From positions 199,620 to 263,619 of the forward strand of contig NZ_FRAC01000011.1 of assembly GCF_900142215.1 (NCBI RefSeq): 64,000 nt of DNA. The letters are read 5' to 3'. The notes below the pieces were generated by a model. That model was not told the DNA's origin. It ran no database searches and worked only from the letters and a program-made list of their open reading frames with translations. Position numbers and translations under genes: made by a program. The stretch's first letter is position 1, and each line of letters opens with the position of its first letter. Shown piece by piece: positions 25,997 to 34,655 of the stretch. This stretch comes from Anaerocolumna jejuensis DSM 15929 (GTDB taxonomy: Bacteria; Bacillota; Clostridia; Lachnospirales; Lachnospiraceae).

Positions 25997-26066
25997 TGTG
26001 AAAATTAAAAAGCAATTTTTACTTTCTATTTGGGCAGTATCGCAAGTAAACTTGTGAAATGCATGG
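25997..26066 (+). repeat. Dispersed repeat family 2, second adjacent copy
   Basis: Starts with a degenerate GTGTGAAAATT/AATTTTTAC hairpin, followed by GCAGTATCGCAAGTAAACTT and GTGAAATGCATGG. It runs into the ribosome site of the XkdU gene. Confidence 0.65.
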
Positions 26067-26074
26067 AGGTTATT

Positions 26075-26602
26075 ATGAATCTGATGGAACACTTACCCCC
26101 CTATTACAGGGGGAACAAAACCATGGAAGAGCTTCAGGATATACTTACCGCCAAGGTGGATGAAGCGGCTCTTGAATTGCAGGAAACTGTCAATCAGTGC
26201 TTTATCGGGACAGCGGCGGCTCTTCTTAGCAGGTATGAAAAAATCTATGGGCTTACGGTGGATGTTACAAAGAGTAATGGTTTTCGAAGGGAAAGACTGC
26301 TTGCGAAGGCCAGGGGGACAGGAACGGTGACGAAAAAGATGCTTGCAGAAACTGCAAGTGCTTATTCTAATGGAGAGGTAGCAGTTATTGAGGATGCCAT
26401 GAATAACAGCTTTGTGGTTAAATTTGTGGGAACGAAGGGCATCCCGGCAAATATGAGCGATCTAACCTTGACTATTGAAGAAATAAAGCCTGCGCATTTG
26501 TCCTTTATTTTTGAATATACCTACAACACATGGAAGGATGTAAGTAATATGACATGGCAGGATGCCAAAGCTTATTCATGGAAAACATTTAGAGAAAGAT
26601 AA
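26075..26602 (+). CDS. xkdU: Baseplate-fibre adaptor, DUF2313 (XkdU-like)
   Basis: 175 residues from ATG 26075, which has GGAGG five bases upstream; an earlier in-frame start would lie in repeat sequence. LMEHLPPYYRGNKTMEELQD and RRERLLAKARGTGTVTKKML are typical of the YmfQ/XkdU (DUF2313) family that links the wedge to the tail fibre. Unlike the tightly overlapped baseplate genes it is set apart by 200 bases of repeats. Confidence 0.85.
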   Translation: MNLMEHLPPYYRGNKTMEELQDILTAKVDEAALELQETVNQCFIGTAAALLSRYEKIYGLTVDVTKSNGFRRERLLAKARGTGTVTKKMLAETASAYSNGEVAVIEDAMNNSFVVKFVGTKGIPANMSDLTLTIEEIKPAHLSFIFEYTYNTWKDVSNMTWQDAKAYSWKTFRER

Positions 26603-26676
26603 AAGTTATAGAAAGAAATTTTATCAAATATTAAGCATATCAAACCTGAATTTTGATAAGCAGAAAAGAGGTTAAT

Positions 26677-27972
26677 ATGGCAGAAAAAACCAGTAATTAT
26701 AATTTAGAAAAGCAGCAGCTTAATGATTATATTAATATAGAAGGTATCAATGAGAATTTTGATATTATCGATGACCAGATTAAAAATGTGAGCGATAAGG
26801 CAGACCAGGCTTTTCAGTCAGCCAGTGATGGTAAAGGCAAAATTAAGACCGCCATTACTGGCATAGACCCAAGCGTAACAATACCTACAGATGCAACCTT
26901 TGCCCAGCTTGCTACAGCAATAGGGCAGATTAAGACCGGAGTAGATACAGGGGACGCTACGGCAACAGCGGAACAGATACTTGCAGGCATGACAGCTTAT
27001 GTAAAGGGTGCAAAAGTAACAGGAACTCTTCCACGCCAGAATGGTAATGGCAAAGGCTACACTAACATGAATGCAAAGAAAGCTAATGCCTGGCCACAAG
27101 CAGGTGGTACACGCTTACATTATCCTATTTTACCAGGTGCATATATTGATACTGCTATAACTGACCCTCAGTCAAGGGACACACCTATGGGATATATTGA
27201 TGATGCAAATTTCATACCGGATAACATACGTTCCGGCAAATCAATATTTGGATTGCAAGGAAAAAGTACGGTGGTAGATACAGAGGACGCAATCCTTGAC
27301 CCTTATTTTTTACTTACTGGATATTCTGGATATGATGATGGAGTTAAAAAAAATGGTACAATGCCAAACCGTGACAGGGCTTGGAATACTCCAGTTATGA
27401 CAGTTCCGCAGCAAGGAGTATTATATGTCGTTCCGCCAGATGGTTGGTATGCTGGTAGTACCGATTGGAGTAATCGTGGTGGAGTTAGACTTGGTGATTC
27501 CAATTTTGTATCATCAAATATTCTGAACACGGCAAACATATTTGGATTACAAGGAACGGCCATAGCAGGGAAAAGGTGGGCGAGCGGAACACATACTGTT
27601 ACACTTGGACTGAATAGCCAGTATGAGGGACTAAAAACATTTCATATACTTAGTGGCTATGGTGGTAGTGAACGTACAAAGGACACCAATAAGTATGCAT
27701 TAATTAGCAATTTAACTTTTACTCCGTCTATAATAGTCCTTACTTGTGGTACACCTGGGTCGTTTGGGTGGTCAATAATAATGTATGTAGCAGCATTTGG
27801 ACGTTCAATAACACTCTGCTATGATATGGCTGGTAAAAGCCCTTCATACGACCCACTAAATAATGATATATATGCAATTCCAGCTTATGACGGTTATGTT
27901 AATTCATCTGGTTTTTGTATCCCGGTAACATATGGCGACGGAACTGTATACACTTGGTGGGCCTATGAATAA
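26677..27972 (+). CDS. Tail fibre / receptor-binding protein
   Basis: 431 residues from ATG 26677 (AGAGG upstream). The first 50 residues (KTSNYNLEKQQLNDYINIEG and NENFDIIDDQIKNV) are the conserved particle-attachment segment of clostridial tail fibres. The middle has fibre-type modules: ILAGMTAYVKGAKVTGTLP, then two FGLQG repeats (about residues 178-196 and 276-294). The C-terminal 140 residues, aromatic- and Gly-rich, are probably the receptor-binding head. The distal half is visibly more AT-rich than the baseplate genes, consistent with module exchange. It should set the killing spectrum. Confidence 0.82.
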   Translation: MAEKTSNYNLEKQQLNDYINIEGINENFDIIDDQIKNVSDKADQAFQSASDGKGKIKTAITGIDPSVTIPTDATFAQLATAIGQIKTGVDTGDATATAEQILAGMTAYVKGAKVTGTLPRQNGNGKGYTNMNAKKANAWPQAGGTRLHYPILPGAYIDTAITDPQSRDTPMGYIDDANFIPDNIRSGKSIFGLQGKSTVVDTEDAILDPYFLLTGYSGYDDGVKKNGTMPNRDRAWNTPVMTVPQQGVLYVVPPDGWYAGSTDWSNRGGVRLGDSNFVSSNILNTANIFGLQGTAIAGKRWASGTHTVTLGLNSQYEGLKTFHILSGYGGSERTKDTNKYALISNLTFTPSIIVLTCGTPGSFGWSIIMYVAAFGRSITLCYDMAGKSPSYDPLNNDIYAIPAYDGYVNSSGFCIPVTYGDGTVYTWWAYE

Positions 27973-27987
27973 GAAAAGAGTAACAAA

Positions 27988-28246
27988 ATGAAAACATTAG
28001 TAATTTATGATACAACCGGGGAAAAAATTTCCAAGCACAAGGGAGTGTGCAGTAGCCTTCCGGCATCCCGTTCAATGGAACGCACAGGGGGAGCTTTGTA
28101 CATTCGATTGGACATTGCAGGGGCTGCAACAACTTGCCTTTGAAACGGAAGCAGTAGTCAGCTTGTCAGTTACCAGCAACAATGGAAGCGGAAATCAACG
28201 CAGCCAAACAAAAGAAAATGCCCTTGCAGTCAAAATAGAATTTTAG
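27988..28246 (+). pseudogene. Degenerate small phage tail gene
   Basis: ATG 27988 opens KTLVIYDTTGEKIS, the usual start of a small phage protein encoded after clostridial tail fibres. The expected continuation is then found in other frames: PSGIPF near 28040 in a second frame after an in-frame stop, and MEAEINAAK near 28180. No single frame gives a coherent protein. I read this as a frameshifted remnant. A 79-codon frame from 28007 is probably fortuitous. Confidence 0.45.
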
Positions 28247-28500
28247 GATAGCCTATGAGAAAAATTATGTCGGTTATTATTGGATATCAAGGTTTGCAAA
28301 TGTTAAATAGAGGGTCATATATTTATAAAATCTGTTTAATTGGATTGTAATCAGATACTTTTGATTTGGCAGTTCAGTTAACCTTCTATATATAAATTTG
28401 TGGTTTTACTCTCTTTGCTAAGCATTTTCAATATGGTTTTATCCTATAAATGATTATAAGAGAAACGAAGCCACAACAAATAAACTTATGGGGAGGGGTT

Positions 28501-28812
28501 ATGGAATTAGACGAAAAAGTCAACGAGCTGGAAAAAGCTCTAATCAAAATAGACGAACGCTCCAAATCAATCAAAATCCGTTTGGATGAGATGGAAGCGG
28601 AAATGAAGGAAAATAACTCCCTTGTTACCGCCATCAAAGAACTAGCCATCGAAACAAAATACATGCGTTCTGATTTAAACGAAACAATCCAGCGTCTGAC
28701 AAAGCTGGAAGGCCGTGACGCTGATAAATGGGACAGATTCAAATGGCTTTTGGCGGCTGGTACGGTAACAATTATTCTTGGCTTTATAGCCTTGCAGATA
28801 GGGCTGAAGTAA
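28501..28812 (+). CDS. xhlA: XhlA-like lysis accessory protein
   Basis: 103 residues from ATG 28501 (GGGGAGGGG just upstream). A long charged coiled coil (DEKVNELEKALIKIDERSK, continuing to about 75) is followed by a single C-terminal membrane helix (WLLAAGTVTIILGFIALQIG). This is the PBSX XhlA (haemolysin XhlA) layout; XhlA works with the holin to permit lysis and particle release. The 250 bases before it are AT-rich with no gene seen apart from the degenerate tail gene. Confidence 0.82.
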   Translation: MELDEKVNELEKALIKIDERSKSIKIRLDEMEAEMKENNSLVTAIKELAIETKYMRSDLNETIQRLTKLEGRDADKWDRFKWLLAAGTVTIILGFIALQIGLK

Positions 28813-28834
28813 GCCGGTGAAAGGAGCAAATAAT

Positions 28835-29095
28835 ATGGATTTAACATTTCTACTGCAATATATCAATGTGGTGACCTTGGGGATATGCTTATGCATAGGG
28901 TATGCCTTTAAGAACATAAAAACTTTTAACAACCAGTACATACCGGCGGCTATGTTAATCCTTGGAACAGTGATTAACATCCTTGCCAATCTTCCGAACA
29001 TCAGTGCGGCAGTAATCCTTGGCGGCATGATCAGCGGTCTGGCAAGTACCGGGCTTTATGAAGCTATGAGAAACCTGATAGAAAAAGGACAGTAG
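28835..29095 (+). CDS. Phage holin
   Basis: 86 residues from ATG 28835 (AAGGAG upstream). Three hydrophobic stretches: LQYINVVTLGICLCIGYAF, then IPAAMLILGTVINILANL, then ISAAVILGGMISGLASTGL, ending with a short charged tail. The sequence closely follows a holin family widespread in Clostridia (the phage_holin_5_2 type, by memory). It forms membrane holes that let the two lysins reach the wall. Directly behind XhlA and in front of the lysins. Confidence 0.85.
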   Translation: MDLTFLLQYINVVTLGICLCIGYAFKNIKTFNNQYIPAAMLILGTVINILANLPNISAAVILGGMISGLASTGLYEAMRNLIEKGQ

Positions 29096-29113
29096 GAAGG
29101 CGGTATATATCAT

Positions 29114-29827
29114 ATGGAAAAGAAAGAATTTATAAAAGCAATTGGAGCTGCTGCCTTAAAATATTACCCTGTCTATCAGATACTGCCAAGCCTTACCATA
29201 GCCCAGGCGGTATTGGAATCACGATGGGGAAATTCCGCTTTAGCAAAAGACTGCTGCAATTATTTCGGCATGAAATGGTCAAGCACTTGCGGTACCGCCT
29301 GTAAGGAGTATACTACAAGAGAGCAGACAACAGAGGGGGTTCCTTACACCATAAAGGCAAAATTCAGAAAATATCCTAATCTGAAAGAGGGTATCAAAGG
29401 TTATTATGAATTCCTTCAGTATCCCAGATACTCCAATCTGAAAGGAATCACGGATTATAAGGAAGCCAGCGAAGCTATCAGAAAAGACGGATGGGCGACG
29501 GATATCTGTTACAGCACCAAGTTAATAGAAATCATCCGGACTTATGAACTGTGGAGATACGACTTACAGGTAGTATATGCAAAGGAACCGGAAGAAACCA
29601 TAACACCGGGTGGGGATTCTTTAGCAATTATCTGGCTTCAGGTAAAGCTTAACCGCTGCTTACAGGGAGTGACCGGTTTCAAGGAATTGACTCTGGACGG
29701 AATATACGGAGCAAAAACAAGAGCGGCGTTACTTCTCTATTGGAAGAAGCTTGGCTGGAATAAGGATGGAGCAAATACCGGATGGATAGCTGGAATCGAA
29801 ACCAAGGCAGCATTGGCGGCAGTATAG
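29114..29827 (+). CDS. Endolysin 1: glucosaminidase (GH73) with peptidoglycan-binding domain
   Basis: 237 residues. Residues about 5-150 form a GH73 glucosaminidase domain (LPSLTIAQAVLESRWGNSAL, likely catalytic Glu35, and NYFGMKW). Residues about 165-237 form a peptidoglycan-binding repeat (LQVKLNRCLQGV, LDGIYGAKTRAALLLYW) that is paralogous to the tail of the amidase downstream. No signal peptide, so export depends on the holin. It cuts GlcNAc-MurNAc bonds. Confidence 0.88.
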   Translation: MEKKEFIKAIGAAALKYYPVYQILPSLTIAQAVLESRWGNSALAKDCCNYFGMKWSSTCGTACKEYTTREQTTEGVPYTIKAKFRKYPNLKEGIKGYYEFLQYPRYSNLKGITDYKEASEAIRKDGWATDICYSTKLIEIIRTYELWRYDLQVVYAKEPEETITPGGDSLAIIWLQVKLNRCLQGVTGFKELTLDGIYGAKTRAALLLYWKKLGWNKDGANTGWIAGIETKAALAAV

Positions 29828-29842
29828 ACGGTTTTAACAGAG

Positions 29843-29889
29843 AATGCCCTGAAACAATAGTTAATGCGATTGCTTTAGGGCATTTTTGC
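29843..29889 (+). terminator. Terminator between the two lysins
   Basis: AATGCCCTgaaaCAAT pairs with ATTGcttTAGGGCATT and is followed by T-rich sequence. It would uncouple or attenuate the amidase gene. Confidence 0.75.
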
Positions 29890-30030
29890 ACTTTTTTGAT
29901 TCCATGAAAATATATTATTATGTCCGGAACGAAAGAAAGCTGTAAAGCAGTTCCCTTCGATAACTTTTGTGCCGCTCCAGGCGGGAATGAGAGGGAGTTT
30001 AAATATAGATTATTCAGCTGTGTATTTAGA

Positions 30031-30055
30031 AAAATCAAATCCCAGATTTGATTTT
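30031..30055 (+). other. Hairpin directly upstream of the amidase ribosome site
   Basis: AAAATCAAAT (30031-30040) pairs with ATTTGATTTT (30046-30055) around a five-base loop, five bases before AAGGAG. Confidence 0.6.
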
Positions 30056-30071
30056 CATGAAAGGAGCCAAT

Positions 30072-30974
30072 ATGAAAATAGCAGTAGATGCAGGGCATGG
30101 CTATAATACCCCGGGAAAACGCACTCCTCCGGTGCCGACGGACGTAGATTTTAATAAAGACGGTAAGGCCGATGTAAAAAAAGGGGACAGTATCCGGGAG
30201 CATGTGGCAGCTGTGGGAGTTGCCTTCAATCTTATCAAAGAATTAAAGCGCTGCGGCTTTGATACCGCCATGACAGGCTTTGATGACGATAATCCCAAGG
30301 ATGATGGGGATACTCCCTTAACCCAAAGGCAGACAGCCATTAAAAATGCCAAATGTGATTATTCTGTCAGCATACATTACAACGCATATGGTGACGGAAC
30401 TGCTTTTAACTCCACAGAAGGAGTAAGCATTTATATCCACAACACCAATAGCGGCAAGTCGGAAAAGCTTGCAAAAAGCGTACTAAAATATTTAGTCCAG
30501 GGAACCAAACAGACCAACAGGGGAATCAGCAAACAGGCCCTTGCCATGTGCAACTGCAAAGCCCTTGGGACAAAGGCCTCCATTCTGGCGGAGCTTTGCT
30601 TTATGACCAATGAAAGGGAAGCCCTGCAAATGATGGGAAGCAGTGCTTACTGGAAGGAATCGGCCCAGGAAATCTGCAAGGGAATCTGCGATTACACCGG
30701 AGTAAAATATATTCCCGAGGTTTATACTCCTACAAAGCCCATTACCAGAAAATCATCGGATACAGATATTAAGTGGCTTCAGGGAAAATTGAATTCCGTA
30801 TTACAGGGGGAGAGCTTTATTCCGCTGGCAGTTGACGGGAATTATGGAAACAGAACAAGAATCGCTGTACTGATTTACTGGGAGAAGCTTGGCTGGAACC
30901 AGACAGGAAAAGATACCGGCTTTAGTGCCGGCAGCAATACCATAACAGCACTGTCCAAGGGGAGGACAAAATAA
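30072..30974 (+). CDS. Endolysin 2: N-acetylmuramoyl-L-alanine amidase (Amidase_3) with peptidoglycan-binding domain
   Basis: 300 residues from ATG 30072 (AAGGAG upstream). The Amidase_3 zinc ligands are His9 (AVDAGHG), Glu43 (SIREHV) and His102 (SVSIHYNAYGDG), with catalytic Glu174 (SILAELCFMTN). A C-terminal peptidoglycan-binding repeat (about 228-297) is the sister of that in endolysin 1. It cleaves the amide between MurNAc and the stem peptide. Separated from endolysin 1 by a terminator and a hairpin, so timing or dose may differ. Confidence 0.9.
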   Translation: MKIAVDAGHGYNTPGKRTPPVPTDVDFNKDGKADVKKGDSIREHVAAVGVAFNLIKELKRCGFDTAMTGFDDDNPKDDGDTPLTQRQTAIKNAKCDYSVSIHYNAYGDGTAFNSTEGVSIYIHNTNSGKSEKLAKSVLKYLVQGTKQTNRGISKQALAMCNCKALGTKASILAELCFMTNEREALQMMGSSAYWKESAQEICKGICDYTGVKYIPEVYTPTKPITRKSSDTDIKWLQGKLNSVLQGESFIPLAVDGNYGNRTRIAVLIYWEKLGWNQTGKDTGFSAGSNTITALSKGRTK

Positions 30975-30980
30975 GAGAAA

Positions 30981-31016
30981 GCCGGCAGAAGTCCTTTAAT
31001 ATCCATTTCTGCCGGC
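30981..31016 (+). terminator. Hairpin ending the tailocin operon
   Basis: GCCGGCAGAA (30981-30990) pairs with TTCTGCCGGC (31007-31016). The T run is poor, but nothing phage-like follows. Confidence 0.6.
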
Positions 31017-31164
31017 AGAACTGAATTATATAATATGAACAATGAATTGCTGCGGACAGAAAAAGAAAGAGCATAATTTTATGCAAAAATATCATAATTC
31101 TATTTAATTTCCTCCATATACAACACAAAAAGCCATGTTAAAAGTTGTAATTTTTAGAAAATAA

Positions 31165-31193
31165 TTGAAATATGCCTAAATTAGTGTTACAAT
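31165..31193 (+). promoter_or_regulatory. Promoter of the chemoreceptor gene
   Basis: TTGAAA (31165-31170), 17-bp spacer, TACAAT (31188-31193), 30 bases before the start codon. Confidence 0.65.
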
Positions 31194-31222
31194 AAATATT
31201 ATTAATCCGGAGGGTGATAGGC

Positions 31223-33151
31223 ATGTTCAAAAACAGCAGGAATTTACAAAGCCCAATCTTAATACAGAGAATGCTGGACTGGGATTTTGAAAGCGAGTTT
31301 ATAGGCAGTGATAACAAAGACCAAAATGACATGTACCATAATTACAGGAAGTATTTTACCCAGTTTCGTAATGAGTTTGGCAATGTAAAATCAATATCCG
31401 GGCAGTTAGAAGGCGTAGTGGAGGAAATCGTGGATGCCTCCCAAAGTGTCAGACATTCCTCGGAGTACATAGCCCAGGGGGCACAGACTCAGGCAGAAGA
31501 TGTTGGAAGGTGTATGGGGGTCGCCGACCATTTTTCTGAGAAAATCAATGAGATGGATCAGAAGTCAAAAGAGCTGATCGGACTTGCCTTTGATATGAGC
31601 AAGGTAAATGCGGAGGGAAAGGATGCCATTCATAATCTTTCCGTGAATCAGGAAAAGAATGAAAAGGTAATGCAGGAAATCACAGGAGCCATCTACACCT
31701 TGTTAAGCAAGACCCAGAACATCACAGAGATTACCAAGGTGCTGTACAGTATTGCTTCTCAGACGAATCTGCTGGCTTTAAATGCGTCCATTGAAGCTGC
31801 CAGAGCCGGAGAAGCCGGTAAGGGCTTTGCAGTAGTGGCAGAGGAGGTCCGAAAATTATCGGAAGAAAGCAGACAGGCCAGTGAGGACATCAGCAGGTCC
31901 TTAACGGATATCACCGGCCAGCTTGATAACCTGAAGGGGGTAATGGACTCTTCCACCGCGATATTTGGGGAACAGAATCATGCGGTAGGCAAAGTAATCG
32001 AATCAGTAGAGCAGGTAAATGGCACTGCCGATGTATTTATAAAGAAGCAGCAGGATTTTGGTGAAGAGGTCGGGCAGCTCACAAAGGAGAAGAATACGTT
32101 AATTGAAGCTCTTGGAAGCATAGCCGCTGTAGTAGAAGAGTCTTCTGCTACCACGGAGGAGGTTGCTTCCCTGACCATCAGCCAGAACAGCCTTGCAGAT
32201 ATACTGGTCAAGATGACAAGGGAATTATGCGAAAAGGTAACATTAATTGAACGCAGTTCTGTCATTATAAAGACCTCGGCAATCACTAAAAAGAAGAAAA
32301 AGATAGCTCTTATATGGGATTTGGATGATCCTTTCTGGGAACCCGCTGCAAAGGAAGCACAAAAGACCGCAAAGGTGCTTGATATGGATATCGAGATATT
32401 TGCTCCGAAGGCCAGAGGCGAACAAGGAACAAAGGAAATGATTGATATCTTAAGGAGAATATCCATAGGCGGATTTGACGGAATAGCAATTTCACCCATA
32501 GAGAATGACGATGTCGCAAGGGAATTAAAGACTATTACTGACAAAGGGACAAAGGTAATCTTTATCCAGTCTCCGGTTAAGGGGATTCCTCATGAGTCCA
32601 TTATCGGCACCAACACCCTGCAATGCGGACGAAGTGCCGGAAAGATCGTAAACCAGCTCTTAAACGGCGCCGGAGAAGTCATTGTTGGAATGTGGACGGA
32701 CTATAAGCTGGCATCTGTGGAGGAAAGAGCAGAGGGCTTTATGAAGGAGCTGAAGGAAACTTCTAATATCACAGTGCACCAGGTAGGCGTTATGGGTGAG
32801 CCCTCGAAGGAAGAGGCAGAGAGGGTCATTACAAAGATGCTGAAGGATTATCCCAATGCGAAGCTGCTCTTCTCCACAAATATAGGCTGGGGTCTGGCCT
32901 ATGCAAGATATGTGGAAAGCCACAGCTTAGACATGAAGGTGGTAACCATAGACTTTACCAAGGAAGTAGCAGAACATATGAAGAAAGGCAGTATAAAGGC
33001 AGCCATTGCCCAAAGGCCCTTCATATGGGGAAGTGTTCCTCTGGAAACCTTCGTAGATGTATTTGCCGGTAAGGAAGTCAAGAAGACGGTTGATACCGGA
33101 ACCTATGAGGTAAATGCCGGTAACCTCAAGATATTTGAACAAAGAGTATAA
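31223..33151 (+). CDS. Soluble methyl-accepting chemoreceptor with C-terminal sugar-binding-protein domain
   Basis: 642 residues from ATG 31223, with GGAGGG eight bases upstream; no signal peptide and no membrane segment. Residues about 50-340 are a chemoreceptor signalling coiled coil with the invariant hairpin tip (IASQTNLLALNASIEAARAG). From about 358 to the end it is a Peripla_BP_4 ribose/galactose-binding-protein fold (KKIALIWDLDDPFWEPAAKE). The sensor is thus C-terminal and cytoplasmic, reversed compared with ordinary receptors. It probably reads an internal sugar or metabolite. It has its own promoter and terminator. Confidence 0.85.
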   Translation: MFKNSRNLQSPILIQRMLDWDFESEFIGSDNKDQNDMYHNYRKYFTQFRNEFGNVKSISGQLEGVVEEIVDASQSVRHSSEYIAQGAQTQAEDVGRCMGVADHFSEKINEMDQKSKELIGLAFDMSKVNAEGKDAIHNLSVNQEKNEKVMQEITGAIYTLLSKTQNITEITKVLYSIASQTNLLALNASIEAARAGEAGKGFAVVAEEVRKLSEESRQASEDISRSLTDITGQLDNLKGVMDSSTAIFGEQNHAVGKVIESVEQVNGTADVFIKKQQDFGEEVGQLTKEKNTLIEALGSIAAVVEESSATTEEVASLTISQNSLADILVKMTRELCEKVTLIERSSVIIKTSAITKKKKKIALIWDLDDPFWEPAAKEAQKTAKVLDMDIEIFAPKARGEQGTKEMIDILRRISIGGFDGIAISPIENDDVARELKTITDKGTKVIFIQSPVKGIPHESIIGTNTLQCGRSAGKIVNQLLNGAGEVIVGMWTDYKLASVEERAEGFMKELKETSNITVHQVGVMGEPSKEEAERVITKMLKDYPNAKLLFSTNIGWGLAYARYVESHSLDMKVVTIDFTKEVAEHMKKGSIKAAIAQRPFIWGSVPLETFVDVFAGKEVKKTVDTGTYEVNAGNLKIFEQRV

Positions 33152-33202
33152 GCCGGTCTTTCACCTGAAAGCACGGCACAATAAAATAATATAGCGGAAA
33201 GA

Positions 33203-33249
33203 GAGTCAAAAGTGGGAGCAAAAGCCTGTTTTTGGCTCTTTTGTTTTTG
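33203..33249 (+). terminator. Terminator after the chemoreceptor gene
   Basis: GAGTCAAAA pairs with TTTTGGCTC (one G-T pair), followed by TTTTGTTTTTG. The remaining 320 bases to the next gene hold an extended -10 (TGCTATAAT near 33410-33418) and no gene. Confidence 0.75.
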
Positions 33250-33572
33250 TAAATATCCAGCGACCATATGTTCGCTGCCTTCTCGACTTTGAAATTTTTT
33301 TGTGTTATAATGCACTTTAATAAATGGAGATTTATAAAAAAATTAAAGATACTGCAATAGAATCTTAAATAATCCTTCCTTTTATTTCATAGTTTTCCCT
33401 GAAAGCCTGTGCTATAATGTAAAAGGATACTATTATACATTATTTATGCCAGCTGCGTAAACGGCTTGCCAAATGGGAGCATTAGCTATATTTATATAGT
33501 ACCGCAGGCAGGTTCGTATAATGCGTGAAGGATGATAATTTTCAACGATGCAGAGATGGAAATGAGGTTCCT

Positions 33573-34643
33573 ATGAAATTCATACATATAGCAGACGTGC
33601 ATCTAGGTGCCAAACCCGACAGAGGATTTTCCTGGTCTGAGCAGAGAGGAAAGGATATCTGGGACAGTTTTACTCATATAGCTGAGATTTGTGAAAGCGA
33701 AGGGATAGACCTGCTGTTGATTGCAGGAGATTTATTTCATAAGCAGCCTCTTCTCAGAGAGCTTAAGGAAGCAGCTTATACCTTGGGGAGACTTTCCAGG
33801 ACTCAGGTGGTTCTAATGGCCGGGAATCATGATTATATCAGCGAACGCTCACCCTATACAAGCTTTTCCTGGCCGGATAATGTTCATATGCTGGCTGACC
33901 GTGACATGGACAGCATATACTTTGAAAATATTAATACCGAAATTTATGGCTTCAGCTACCATGCAAGGGAGATAAAGGAGCCTCTTTATGATAAGATAAC
34001 CCCGGGCTGTGCAGAGAGAATCAACATACTGCTTGCCCACGGCGGAACTGCCGATAACATTCCCATTGATAAAAATGCTCTGCTCCGCTCGGACTTTGAC
34101 TACATTGCCCTGGGGCATATCCATAAGCCGGAGTATCTGGCAGAGCGGATAGCCTATTGCGGTTCCCTGGAGCCAATGGACAAGAACGAGACAGGGGAGA
34201 GGGGCTATATAAAAGGGGAAATTATAAAAGAAGAAGAGAAGAGCAAGCTGCATTCGGAATTCATTCCCCATGCAAGGTGCCAGTATAAAAGGATAGCAAT
34301 GGCAGTTCATCCGGGCATGACAAATGGAGAAATCCGCGATAGCATCAGGGAGATCATGAAAAGTCAGGGTGAGAACCATATTTACCAATTCAGCCTTACC
34401 GGAAAGCGGGCAAGGGATATGGTATTTGACATAGAGGGCTTTCTTGGCCTTGGAAATATTCTGGAGGCAGCAGATAATACACTGCCGGATTATGATTTTA
34501 TAGCCTTAAAGGAAGAAAATGAAGATAATATCATCGGTCTTTATATAAAGGCCATTGAAGAGGGAGAGTTTTCCAGAGAATTTGGGGAAAAAGCCTTATA
34601 TTATGGTATGGAAGCCCTTCTGGAGGCTAAGAATTACAAATAA
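33573..34643 (+). CDS. DNA repair metallophosphoesterase (YhaO/SbcD-like)
   Basis: 356 residues from ATG 33573. Calcineurin-type phosphoesterase motifs occur in order: IADVHLG (Asp8, His10), LIAGDLFH, MAGNHDY, ILLAHGG and ALGHIHK. These are the dinuclear-metal ligands of SbcD/Mre11 nucleases; the length and C-terminal half fit the YhaO branch. It pairs with the ATPase encoded 12 bases downstream to form an SbcCD/YhaON-like complex that trims DNA ends and hairpins. The ORF continues upstream in frame, but the upstream part lacks a ribosome site. Confidence 0.88.
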   Translation: MKFIHIADVHLGAKPDRGFSWSEQRGKDIWDSFTHIAEICESEGIDLLLIAGDLFHKQPLLRELKEAAYTLGRLSRTQVVLMAGNHDYISERSPYTSFSWPDNVHMLADRDMDSIYFENINTEIYGFSYHAREIKEPLYDKITPGCAERINILLAHGGTADNIPIDKNALLRSDFDYIALGHIHKPEYLAERIAYCGSLEPMDKNETGERGYIKGEIIKEEEKSKLHSEFIPHARCQYKRIAMAVHPGMTNGEIRDSIREIMKSQGENHIYQFSLTGKRARDMVFDIEGFLGLGNILEAADNTLPDYDFIALKEENEDNIIGLYIKAIEEGEFSREFGEKALYYGMEALLEAKNYK

Positions 34644-34655
34644 GGAGAGAGACAG

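Noticed and set aside
26653..26677. Longer start for the tail fibre
   Set aside because: The upstream codon lacks a ribosome site, and AGAGG fits the ATG at 26677.
28007..28246. 79-codon ORF after the fibre gene
   Set aside because: Out of frame with the better start at 27988, and recognisable pieces lie in other frames; treated as a remnant gene.
15300..31100. Integrated prophage with attachment sites
   Set aside because: No integrase, no packaging or head genes, and no direct repeats seen at the edges.
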